Of a stretch of 6,137 nucleotides of DNA, positions 1 through 4,411 are shown one piece after another. Made by a program: the position numbers and the translations under genes. The notes beneath the pieces are model-generated. The model was not told the origin of the DNA. It worked only from the letters and a program-made list of their open reading frames with translations, and ran no database searches. Within the stretch, counting starts at the first letter, position 1. Each line of letters opens with the position of its first letter. This DNA is from CAYMKL01 sp964390805 (GTDB lineage Bacteria > Chloroflexota > Anaerolineae > VGOG01). Location: positions 1-6,137 of the forward strand of contig CAYMKL010000216.1 of NCBI GenBank assembly GCA_964390805.1, given 5' to 3'.

Positions 1-3
1 CAG

Positions 4-68
4 AGCCCCGTCCCCGGGGCGACTTTCGCAAGGTGGCTTTGCTGGCGACGACCCCGAGGACGGGGGCT
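4..68. other. GC-rich imperfect inverted repeat upstream of the first gene
   Basis: Bases 4-19 can pair with 52-68. The pairing gives 15 base pairs with one bulged G (62) and one C/A mismatch (14/57), closing a 32-nt loop. No T tract follows directly (the next bases are GAGAGCG), so a standard intrinsic terminator is not well supported. It sits about 45 bases before the Shine-Dalgarno of the 254-residue gene and could be a leader stem-loop or the end of something upstream. The left arm also contains the self-complementary CCCCGGGG, so other folds are possible. Only the complementarity is seen; the function is unknown. Confidence 0.4.
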
Positions 69-110
69 GAGAGCGTTTTCAAGGACTTTCCGGGAGATCT
101 CTCTTCCATA

Positions 111-116
111 AGGAGG
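111..116 (+). promoter_or_regulatory. Ribosome binding site that decides the start of the 254-aa gene
   Basis: AGGAGG at 111-116 is a full consensus Shine-Dalgarno. It is only 2 bases from the ATG at 119 but 8 bases from the in-frame ATG at 125, so 125 is the better start. Confidence 0.75.
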
Positions 117-124
117 AGATGGCC

Positions 125-889
125 ATGGATGTCCACCTGTACCTATCCATGATACCCGAAGCGCTGATCGCTTCCATGTTGACGCCTGAAGAGTTTGGTG
201 TTTACTATTCAGTTGGAAGTACCAAGAAGGCACGCGGGCAGGCCATCTTCTTTGAAATTGATCCGGATTTCAGATACGATTATTTCCGCATCGAAGAGGG
301 CATCCGGCGTTGTGTGCCTCACGAGGATGGAAGCCCGAAACGCTCGATCTATATCTCCGTCTATCGGGTGCTGGAGCATATCCCGCTAGATGCCATTCAG
401 AGGCTCTATCTCGTGACGCAGGATGGGCGGGTGCTGGGACTGGAATCGAGCAAGGAGTTCCCCGAAAACACAGAAGGGTTGCACCTTTATCAGGAGATAG
501 CTCCCGTGCACCCTCTGATCGTCAGTACCCTGGGCCCTCGTAGATTTTACGATCTCATTGTCAACACTCCGACTAGCCTCCTCTCTCTGCCGGCGATTTG
601 CTTTGTGGAGCTGCGGTTGGGCGAATTGGCCACAGACCCCGAACGCGGCGCTGTGCGAGATCTGCCCTATTCCAACATCGGTCATCTGCGTCAGTGTCTC
701 GTAGACCTGAGGACCAAGACTGTCCACACTAAAATGGTCAACCGCATCCAGCCGGCTTCGTTCCCGTACCGCACGATAAAGAGCGGAATCTTCGTGGGGA
801 ATGTGGAACGGCTCCTCTATTTCCCTCTGCCCTCGCAAGAAGAACTGCGTGCCAAACATTACCGTTGGTGGCGCTCTGCCAACATGTGA
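125..889 (+). CDS. Conserved-looking hypothetical cytosolic protein, 254 aa
   Basis: I do not recognise this family. From the ATG at 125 the protein has 254 residues. An ATG two codons earlier (119) is in frame, but its ribosome binding site spacing is too short. There is no signal peptide and no convincing membrane segment. The sequence alternates beta-type hydrophobic strands and charged helices, with a strand-rich stretch RGQAIFFEID at residues 37-46 after GVYYSVG (25-31), and ends in a basic, aromatic tail (KHYRWWRSANM). The open frame is long, has a consensus ribosome binding site and shows no frameshift, so it is very likely a real gene. It precedes hppA on the same strand with a 98-base gap that holds heptamer repeats. 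Cotranscription with hppA is possible because no terminator is visible between them, but no functional link can be drawn from the sequence. Confidence 0.85.
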   Translation: MDVHLYLSMIPEALIASMLTPEEFGVYYSVGSTKKARGQAIFFEIDPDFRYDYFRIEEGIRRCVPHEDGSPKRSIYISVYRVLEHIPLDAIQRLYLVTQDGRVLGLESSKEFPENTEGLHLYQEIAPVHPLIVSTLGPRRFYDLIVNTPTSLLSLPAICFVELRLGELATDPERGAVRDLPYSNIGHLRQCLVDLRTKTVHTKMVNRIQPASFPYRTIKSGIFVGNVERLLYFPLPSQEELRAKHYRWWRSANM

Positions 890-942
890 AACCGTGATGC
901 GTGAAACGTAAAACGTGAAACGTGAAACGTGAAACGTGATAC
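886..942 (+). repeat. Tandem GTGAAAC heptamer array between the 254-aa gene and hppA
   Basis: Six contiguous heptamers run from 901 to 942: GTGAAAC, GTAAAAC, then GTGAAAC three times, then GTGATAC. One more GTGAAAC at 886-892 overlaps the stop codon of the upstream gene, separated by the 8 bases CGTGATGC. Units at 915-935 are perfect; the outer ones are decayed, as in a slippage-prone simple repeat. Heptamer periodicity does not fit a coding frame. I recall similar CGTGAAA-type repeats in intergenic DNA of some Chloroflexota, which is memory and not something the sequence shows. Confidence 0.85.
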
Positions 943-973
943 ACGATGAATTGCTTACGTTTACGTTTCACGT
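913..973 (+). promoter_or_regulatory. Inverted repeat able to form alternative hairpins before the hppA Shine-Dalgarno
   Basis: ACGTTTCACGT at 963-973 is the perfect 11-base reverse complement of ACGTGAAACGT, which occurs at 913-923, 920-930 and 927-937. The RNA could therefore fold in three registers. The closest leaves a 25-base loop (938-962), and the stem would end one base before AGGAGG at 975. The pairing is seen directly. A role in translation, mRNA stability or protein binding is inference. Confidence 0.5.
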
Positions 974-974
974 C

Positions 975-980
975 AGGAGG
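975..980 (+). promoter_or_regulatory. Ribosome binding site fixing the GTG start of hppA
   Basis: AGGAGG at 975-980 lies 7 bases before the GTG at 988. The ATG at 946, 14 codons upstream in the same frame, has no Shine-Dalgarno and would add residues encoded by the heptamer-repeat region, so GTG 988 is chosen. Confidence 0.8.
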
Positions 981-987
981 GACAACG

Positions 988-3072
988 GTGGTAGGCTCTG
1001 AGCTTTGGATTTTTGTGGCCATCTTTGCGGGCATCGTTTCCGTCGGAGTAGCGATCTGGCTATATACCTGGGTTAACCGGCAAGACCCAGGGTCCGAAGA
1101 GGCTCAGGAAGTCGCATCCTGGATTCGAGAGGGGGCGAGAACCTACCTGCGTCGTCTCTACACGGCCCTCACTTTGGTCGCAGTCGCGCTGGCTATCATC
1201 ATCGCCATTGTGTTTAGCTTCGACATAGAGCACCTGGGCATGAAGGCAGTAGCCGTCAACCCATCACGGGGTATCACGATGGCGCTGGCTTTTGTGGCTG
1301 GCGCGATGTGTTCTGCTATGGCCGGGTATATGGGCATGAGTGTCGCCGTGGCCGCCAACGTGCGAAGCGCAGCAGCGGCCAATGAGAGTATCAATCGTGC
1401 TTTCAGGGTGGCCTTCTACGCCGGTTCGGTGATGGGCTTGGCTATGGTGGGCCTGGCCATCATAGGCATGAGCACGGTCTATCTTCTCACTGGCGACCCG
1501 GAGATCATCCTGGGCTTCAGCTTCGGCGCGTCGGCGTTGGCACTGCTGGCCAAAGCGGGTGGCGGCATCTACACCAAGACGGCCGACATCGCCGCCGACC
1601 TGGTGGGCAAGGTCGAGGTCGGCATTCCCGAGGATGACCCCCGCAACCCGGCGGTGGTCGCCGATAACGTCGGTGATAACGTCGGCGACGTGGCCGGCAT
1701 GGGCGCGGATATCTTCGACAGCTACGTGGCCAGCACGGTGGCTGCCATGCTCTTAGGGGCTTCTCTCTTTGTTAGCGATGCGCTGTTGCAGGCCAGGTAC
1801 GTTCTGTTTCCGCTGGTTCTGTGCACGCTGGGCATCGTCGCTTCGCTCATCGGTATCCGGTTCGTGCGTGTGGGCAAGGATGGCAATCCGGGCAGGGCGC
1901 TCAACAGTGGGACGCTCATCACCTGCGCCATCTTTGCGGTGCTGGCTGCTGCCACCGTGTTGTTGGGCGGCTACAGCCTCGGCGTATTGTGGGCTACACT
2001 GGCCGGGCTTGTAACCGGTGTCGTCATCGGCTTTACCTCCGATTATTACACTTCGTCTGATTTCCACCCGGTGATGGAGACGGCCCGCGTTTCCGGCTCG
2101 GGCGCGGCCATCAACATCATCACGGGCTACAGCTACGGCTTGGTCAGCATTGTTCCCTCGATCATTGGCATCGTCATGGCGACGCTGCTTTCCTATTACC
2201 TGGCGGAATACTCCGGGATCAGCGGCGTCTACGGGGTCGGTATCAGTGCGGTGGGGATGTTGTCCGTCAGTGGCATGATTGTTTCCTCCGACGCTTACGG
2301 ACCCATCGTGGACAACGCGCGGGGCATCGCCGAAATGGCTGGGATGTCCCAGGAAGTCATTGACACCACTGACGTGCTCGATGCGGCTGGCAACACGGCT
2401 AAGGCCATCACCAAGGGTTTCGCCATCAGCGCCGCCGCACTCACCGTCCTGGCGCTCTTCGCAGCCTACGCGGAGGTCGTTGGGGCCAGGGGTGTGGAAC
2501 TGGTCATCAGTCTGCGACACCCCGTTGTCGTCGCTGGCGTCCTGTTGGGCGCGGTGACGCCGCCGTTGTTCAGCGCCCTCACTATGTTAGCCGTGACGCA
2601 CAATGCTTTCGACATGATTGAGGAGATCCGCCGGCAATTCCGCGAACGCCCTGGCATCCTGGCCGGTACGGAAAGGCCCGACTATGCGGCCTGTGTGGGC
2701 CTGGCTGCCCAGGGTGCGCTGTCGTCCCTGGTGATACCGGCCTTCCTGGCCATCGTTCTCCCCGTCCTGGTTGGCATCATCCTCGGCCCCGAGGCCCTGG
2801 GGGGATTCCTGGGAGGGAGCATCTTCACCGGGGTCATTTTCGCGCTGCTGATGTCCAACGCTGGCGGGCTGTGGGACAACGCCAAGAAGTTCATTGAATC
2901 GGGAGAGTTTGGTGGCCCTGGCTCCGATGCCCACAAAGCCGGCGTCGTCGGCGACACCGTCGGCGATCCGTTCAAAGACACGGCTGGCCCTTCCATCAAC
3001 ACGCTGATCACCGTGATGTCTTTGGTATCCTCCCTGTTCGCCCCGATCATCGCCGCTTTCCACTTGTTCTAG
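988..3072 (+). CDS. hppA: Membrane-bound proton-translocating pyrophosphatase, K+-independent type
   Basis: This integral membrane enzyme (EC 7.1.3.1) hydrolyses cytosolic pyrophosphate and uses the energy to pump H+ across the membrane. The 694 residues from GTG 988 match the usual family length of about 670-770 and its roughly 16 membrane helices. The pyrophosphate/Mg2+ site is intact: DLVGKVE (204-210), then the Asp-rich run D216 D217, D226 N227, D230 N231, D234 and D241 (PEDDPRNP, DNVGDNVGD). The C-terminal catalytic block is NAGGLWDNAKK (624-634) with HK at 649-650 and GDTVGDPFKDT (655-665). In GNTAKAITKG, Lys472 and Thr475 occupy the positions where K+-dependent enzymes carry Ala and Gly/Ala. 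By family knowledge this predicts a K+-independent enzyme, hence an H+ pump and not a Na+ pump. The gene is complete, GC-rich and ends before a strong terminator. It would recycle biosynthetic pyrophosphate into proton-motive force. Confidence 0.97.
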   Translation: MVGSELWIFVAIFAGIVSVGVAIWLYTWVNRQDPGSEEAQEVASWIREGARTYLRRLYTALTLVAVALAIIIAIVFSFDIEHLGMKAVAVNPSRGITMALAFVAGAMCSAMAGYMGMSVAVAANVRSAAAANESINRAFRVAFYAGSVMGLAMVGLAIIGMSTVYLLTGDPEIILGFSFGASALALLAKAGGGIYTKTADIAADLVGKVEVGIPEDDPRNPAVVADNVGDNVGDVAGMGADIFDSYVASTVAAMLLGASLFVSDALLQARYVLFPLVLCTLGIVASLIGIRFVRVGKDGNPGRALNSGTLITCAIFAVLAAATVLLGGYSLGVLWATLAGLVTGVVIGFTSDYYTSSDFHPVMETARVSGSGAAINIITGYSYGLVSIVPSIIGIVMATLLSYYLAEYSGISGVYGVGISAVGMLSVSGMIVSSDAYGPIVDNARGIAEMAGMSQEVIDTTDVLDAAGNTAKAITKGFAISAAALTVLALFAAYAEVVGARGVELVISLRHPVVVAGVLLGAVTPPLFSALTMLAVTHNAFDMIEEIRRQFRERPGILAGTERPDYAACVGLAAQGALSSLVIPAFLAIVLPVLVGIILGPEALGGFLGGSIFTGVIFALLMSNAGGLWDNAKKFIESGEFGGPGSDAHKAGVVGDTVGDPFKDTAGPSINTLITVMSLVSSLFAPIIAAFHLF

Positions 3073-3117
3073 GGTTCGGTGGTCTTCCCTTTGGCGATCC
3101 GGCGAGAGTAGAACAGA

Positions 3118-3155
3118 AAAAGCGGGAGGTGTTTTAGACCTCCCGCTTTTCTATT
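3118..3155. terminator. Bidirectional intrinsic terminator after hppA
   Basis: AAAAGCGGGAGGT (3118-3130) pairs perfectly over 13 bp with ACCTCCCGCTTTT (3138-3150) around a 7-base loop, GTTTTAG. The + strand continues into a T-rich stretch (CTATTT). On the minus strand the arm ends in TTTTT. It lies 45 bases after the hppA stop and can also end transcripts of the convergent minus-strand cassette genes. Confidence 0.92.
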
Positions 3156-3212
3156 TGGACACCTTTTCGGCGTGGCCAGAATTGGGCCTGAGAGGGTGAG
3201 GAATGTTCAGCC

Positions 3213-3300
3213 GCATAACGGGTTCGAGCTAAGCCGCTCGGCGGCTCAGGCTCGACATCATTCTCGCGCCAGCCGTGTCGGCTTCAGCAAGTTGTTCGGC
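3213..3300 (-). repeat. attC recombination site (88 bp) of the ABM-like cassette
   Basis: Read on the minus strand, the 1L box is GCCGAAC (3300-3294). After a 5-base spacer comes 2L GCTGAAGC (3288-3281), then a central arm, 2R GCTTAGC (3234-3228), an 8-base spacer and 1R GTTATGC (3219-3213). 2L and 2R are complementary except for one extra G in 2L, the hallmark of the attC extrahelical base, and the stem extends by CCG/CGG. 1R fits GTTRRRY except for T at one R position. 1L differs by one base from the GCCTAAC expected from the start of this cassette (TTAGGC). The 2R-1R spacer is longer than the usual 5-6 bases. The stop codon of the ABM-like gene lies inside 2L. Confidence 0.75.
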
Positions 3301-3739
3301 GGCTCCTTCGATGGGCCTCTCCGGCTTTGGTTTGCCCTGCTCTGCCACGGGGGCGCACCGTCGCCTCGGCCCGCACGCTGAAGATACCCACCTCAGTCTT
3401 GGACTCGGTCCACTCACCAAAAGCGGCCTCCAGGTCAGAGTACTCGGCCTTGCGTTCGGCCAGCGCCTGCTCCCGCTGGGCCGCTGTCTCCCAGAGGTCA
3501 GTCGTCAGATACCGCAGCGGATTCTCCGTGTCGCGCAGCACGGTGGTGCCTTGGAAGCCCGGGCACTGTGCGAACAACTTGCTCCACGCGCCGCCTGGGC
3601 CGTACGCCAACTCGAACTGGCCTCGGGCCTCCTCCTTGACGACGAACTCCCAGACAATTTCGACCATGCTGGACCTGCCTCTCCATCAACCGGCTTCCAT
3701 TACCAGCGTTCCTCGGGCGCCCTCCGACTTTCCGCCTAA
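3219..3739 (-). mobile_element. Integron gene cassette carrying the ABM-like gene (521 bp)
   Basis: The boundaries are the predicted crossover points G|TT of the attC sites on either side: after G at 3740 and after G at 3219, reading the minus strand. The cassette holds one gene in the same orientation as the array, with a 5' leader of about 70 bases and an attC at its end. A length near 0.5 kb is usual for cassettes. It is the last cassette recognisable before the hppA terminator. Excision by an integrase is inferred, not shown. Confidence 0.72.
3284..3667 (-). CDS. Antibiotic-biosynthesis-monooxygenase-like (ABM, ferredoxin-like fold) small protein, 127 aa
   Basis: The first ~97 residues look like a single ABM/dimeric alpha-beta barrel domain. 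An N-terminal beta strand (VEIVWEFVV, 2-10) leads to a helix region with W28 (GGAWSKLF), the turn-strand CPGFQGTTVLRD (35-46), YLTTDLWET (53-61), a long charged helix (62-83) and a last strand GIFSVR (94-99). These small dimeric proteins include cofactor-free monooxygenases and heme-degrading enzymes, but many members have no known substrate, so no reaction is assigned. The last ~28 residues (from about 100) are Arg-rich, low in complexity and run into the attC site, where the stop codon lies. They look like read-through of cassette DNA and not part of the domain. The start ATG (3665-3667) has AGGT 5 bases upstream and GGAGAGG 10 bases upstream. The protein is probably cytosolic. The fold call is moderately firm and the function is open. 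Confidence 0.8.
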   Translation of the reverse strand: MVEIVWEFVVKEEARGQFELAYGPGGAWSKLFAQCPGFQGTTVLRDTENPLRYLTTDLWETAAQREQALAERKAEYSDLEAAFGEWTESKTEVGIFSVRAEATVRPRGRAGQTKAGEAHRRSRRTTC

Positions 3740-3792
3740 CGACCAAGCTCAGGCGTGCGCGGTAGCGCATCGCCTGCAGCGGCTGGTTAGGG
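3734..3792 (-). repeat. Canonical 59-bp attC site of the SnoaL-like cassette
   Basis: Read on the minus strand, the 1L box is CCCTAAC (3792-3786), then spacer CAGCC, 2L GCTGCAGG, a central arm, 2R CCTGAGC, spacer TTGGTC and 1R GTTAGGC (3740-3734). The total is exactly 59 bases, with 5- and 6-base spacers as in classic '59-base elements'. The inner arms form 14 base pairs around the loop TACC. The only interruptions are two unpaired bases, G and A, on the 2L side, which is the extrahelical-base pattern that directs IntI to the bottom strand. The site starts 22 bases after the stop codon of the SnoaL-like gene. The crossover is predicted between 3740 and 3739. Confidence 0.92.
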
Positions 3793-3814
3793 AGAGGACT
3801 CGATGGTTTCCTCC

Positions 3815-4231
3815 TTAAGTGACAGCCTCGGGTACGGGCATAACAGATGAGTGGTGATCGACAATGAGCCAGCGCCTGTCGTCCTTCACATAGGTAAGGC
3901 TATAGCGCGCATGAATGGTTTCGACCTGTCCATCTTTGACCCACGAGAACGTGTAAGAGCCCGTATTGACCGCCGCAGTGCCATAGACCCGAATGAGCGG
4001 ATCCCGAAACGTCACCTTACGGTCCGTAAAGGTGAAAACGTGCTCAAAGTAGTCGCGAATGGCTGATGGATTATCTCGGCGGGAGGGGGAGAGTGTACCC
4101 CACAGAACCGCGTCATCAGCGTAGAAGGTGAGGATGGTCTCGGGATGGTCCGCACTGAAGGCGGTGGCCCACGCCTCCATAGCTGCTGTAATGTCCGCCT
4201 TGTTACTGTTGATGCGTTCAGAGGAAACCAT
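3815..4231 (-). CDS. SnoaL-like / NTF2-superfamily protein (CaMKII-association-domain or SgcJ type), 138 aa
   Basis: This is a single NTF2-like alpha+beta barrel domain. An N-terminal helix (11-27) is followed by HPETILTFYADDAVLWGTLSP (29-49), typical of the SnoaL/DUF4440/CaMKII-association group. Next come RDNPSAIRDYFEHVF (52-66), the strand KVTFRDPLIRVYGTAAVNTGSYTF (72-95), ARYSLTYVKDDRRWLIVDHHSS (108-129) and a short tail. The domain fills the whole protein, as in most family members. There is no signal peptide. NTF2-like proteins range from polyketide cyclases and isomerases to non-catalytic binding domains, so no substrate can be given. They are a recurrent class among environmental integron cassette proteins. 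The start at 4231 is preferred because GGGAG (4244-4240) is 8 bases away but only 2 from the alternative ATG at 4237 (140 aa). Domain call firm, function unknown. Confidence 0.88.
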   Translation of the reverse strand: MVSSERINSNKADITAAMEAWATAFSADHPETILTFYADDAVLWGTLSPSRRDNPSAIRDYFEHVFTFTDRKVTFRDPLIRVYGTAAVNTGSYTFSWVKDGQVETIHARYSLTYVKDDRRWLIVDHHSSVMPVPEAVT

Positions 4232-4239
4232 GGACATTT

Positions 4240-4244
4240 CTCCC
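4240..4244 (-). promoter_or_regulatory. Ribosome binding site overlapping the attC core
   Basis: GGGAG on the minus strand (4244-4240) is the only Shine-Dalgarno candidate for the SnoaL-like gene. Its first three G bases are the last three bases of the 1R box GTTAGGG (4248-4242), so the recombination core supplies part of the ribosome binding site. It favours the ATG at 4231 (8-base spacing) over that at 4237. Confidence 0.6.
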
Positions 4245-4265
4245 TAACGACCTAAGTTCAGTTGC
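4242..4265 (-). repeat. Right half of an attC site, left partner not found
   Basis: On the minus strand, a 2R-like ACTGAAC is followed by a 7-base spacer TTAGGTC and the 1R box GTTAGGG (4248-4242). GGTCGTTAGG is identical to the corresponding part of the 59-bp attC. No 2L complementary to this 2R (GTT-CAGT type) is visible in the next 150 bases upstream, so the site seems to have lost its left half. It marks the left boundary of the SnoaL cassette. Confidence 0.6.
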
Positions 4266-4302
4266 GGCGAGGGTCTGCCGAAAGGCGTCCGACCAACCAA
4301 AG

Positions 4303-4320
4303 TTATGACTACATTTCCCT
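4303..4320 (-). repeat. 18-bp direct repeat, copy 1 (dehydrogenase 3'-end remnant)
   Basis: AGGGAAATGTAGTCATAA on the minus strand is identical to 6097-6080, where it encodes GNVVI near the C-terminus of an alcohol dehydrogenase. Here the same frame reads GNVVIT and then runs open to a TAG at the attC right half. It has a stop codon just upstream, so it is not part of an intact gene. It looks like the residue of a second dehydrogenase copy or of a duplication. Confidence 0.7.
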
Positions 4321-4346
4321 ATAGTTTGCGACAATACATCCTGCAA
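4318..4346 (-). promoter_or_regulatory. Possible promoter reading toward the SnoaL cassette
   Basis: On the minus strand, TTGCAG (4346-4341) and TATAGG (4323-4318) are separated by exactly 17 bases, a sigma-70-like arrangement. The matches to consensus are only 3 of 6 and 4 of 6. It would start a transcript about 80 bases before the SnoaL-like start codon. Weak. Confidence 0.2.
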
Positions 4347-4353
4347 GCTTGCA
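4342..4353. repeat. 12-bp perfect palindrome
   Basis: TGCAAGCTTGCA reads the same on both strands. It lies in the non-coding remnant region between the membrane-protein gene and the SnoaL cassette and overlaps the weak -35-like hexamer. With no loop it is more likely a protein site or chance than an RNA hairpin. Confidence 0.4.
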
Positions 4354-4355
4354 AA

Positions 4356-4395
4356 ACCTAATGGCTTCGAGCTGAGGGGCCGGGGGTTGTTAGGC
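4356..4395 (-). repeat. Internally deleted attC-like site after the 352-aa gene
   Basis: On the minus strand a perfect 1L box GCCTAAC (4395-4389) starts 16 bases after the stop codon of the membrane-protein gene, the position expected for a cassette attC. It is followed by AACCC, and then by CTCAGCTC, a 6-base spacer GAAGCC and ATTAGGT (4362-4356), which resembles a 2R-spacer-1R half with the essential G changed to A. The total of 40 bp is too short and 2L/2R do not pair, so the central arm seems deleted and the site is probably inactive. Confidence 0.5.
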
Positions 4396-4411
4396 GGCCA
4401 AAATGCCTACC

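Larger units (their letters stand above)
3740..4247 (-). mobile_element. Integron gene cassette carrying the SnoaL-like gene (508 bp)
   Basis: On the minus strand the cassette begins with TTAGGG right after a G (4248) and ends at the G (3740) of its own attC. The cassette mechanism predicts that its first bases are complementary to the 1L box of its own attC, and they are: TTAGGG against CCCTAA. It holds one gene whose start codon is 16 bases into the cassette, with no room for its own promoter. Expression should come from upstream. Confidence 0.85.

Noticed and set aside
901..942. CRISPR array
   Set aside because: The repeat unit is 7 bases with no spacers; this is a simple tandem repeat.
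946..987. Upstream ATG start for hppA adding 14 residues
   Set aside because: It has no Shine-Dalgarno and the codons come from the repeat-flanked spacer, while GTG 988 has AGGAGG at 7 bases.
1753..2520. Long minus-strand open frame (255 codons) inside hppA
   Set aside because: It lies opposite the conserved pyrophosphatase. Its Asp/Gly/His/Arg-rich product is typical of the antisense of GC-rich coding sequence.
3158..3212. A further gene or cassette between the last attC and the terminator
   Set aside because: Only 55 bases, with no attC halves and no open frame of note.
3275..3818. Two overlapping + strand open frames across the ABM-like gene and the attC
   Set aside because: They are antisense to a recognisable domain protein, rich in Arg/Ser/Ala without domain features, and run through an attC hairpin. 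They are shadows of GC-rich DNA.
4342..4353. Terminator hairpin after the membrane-protein gene
   Set aside because: The palindrome has no loop and is followed on the minus strand by GGATG, not a T tract.
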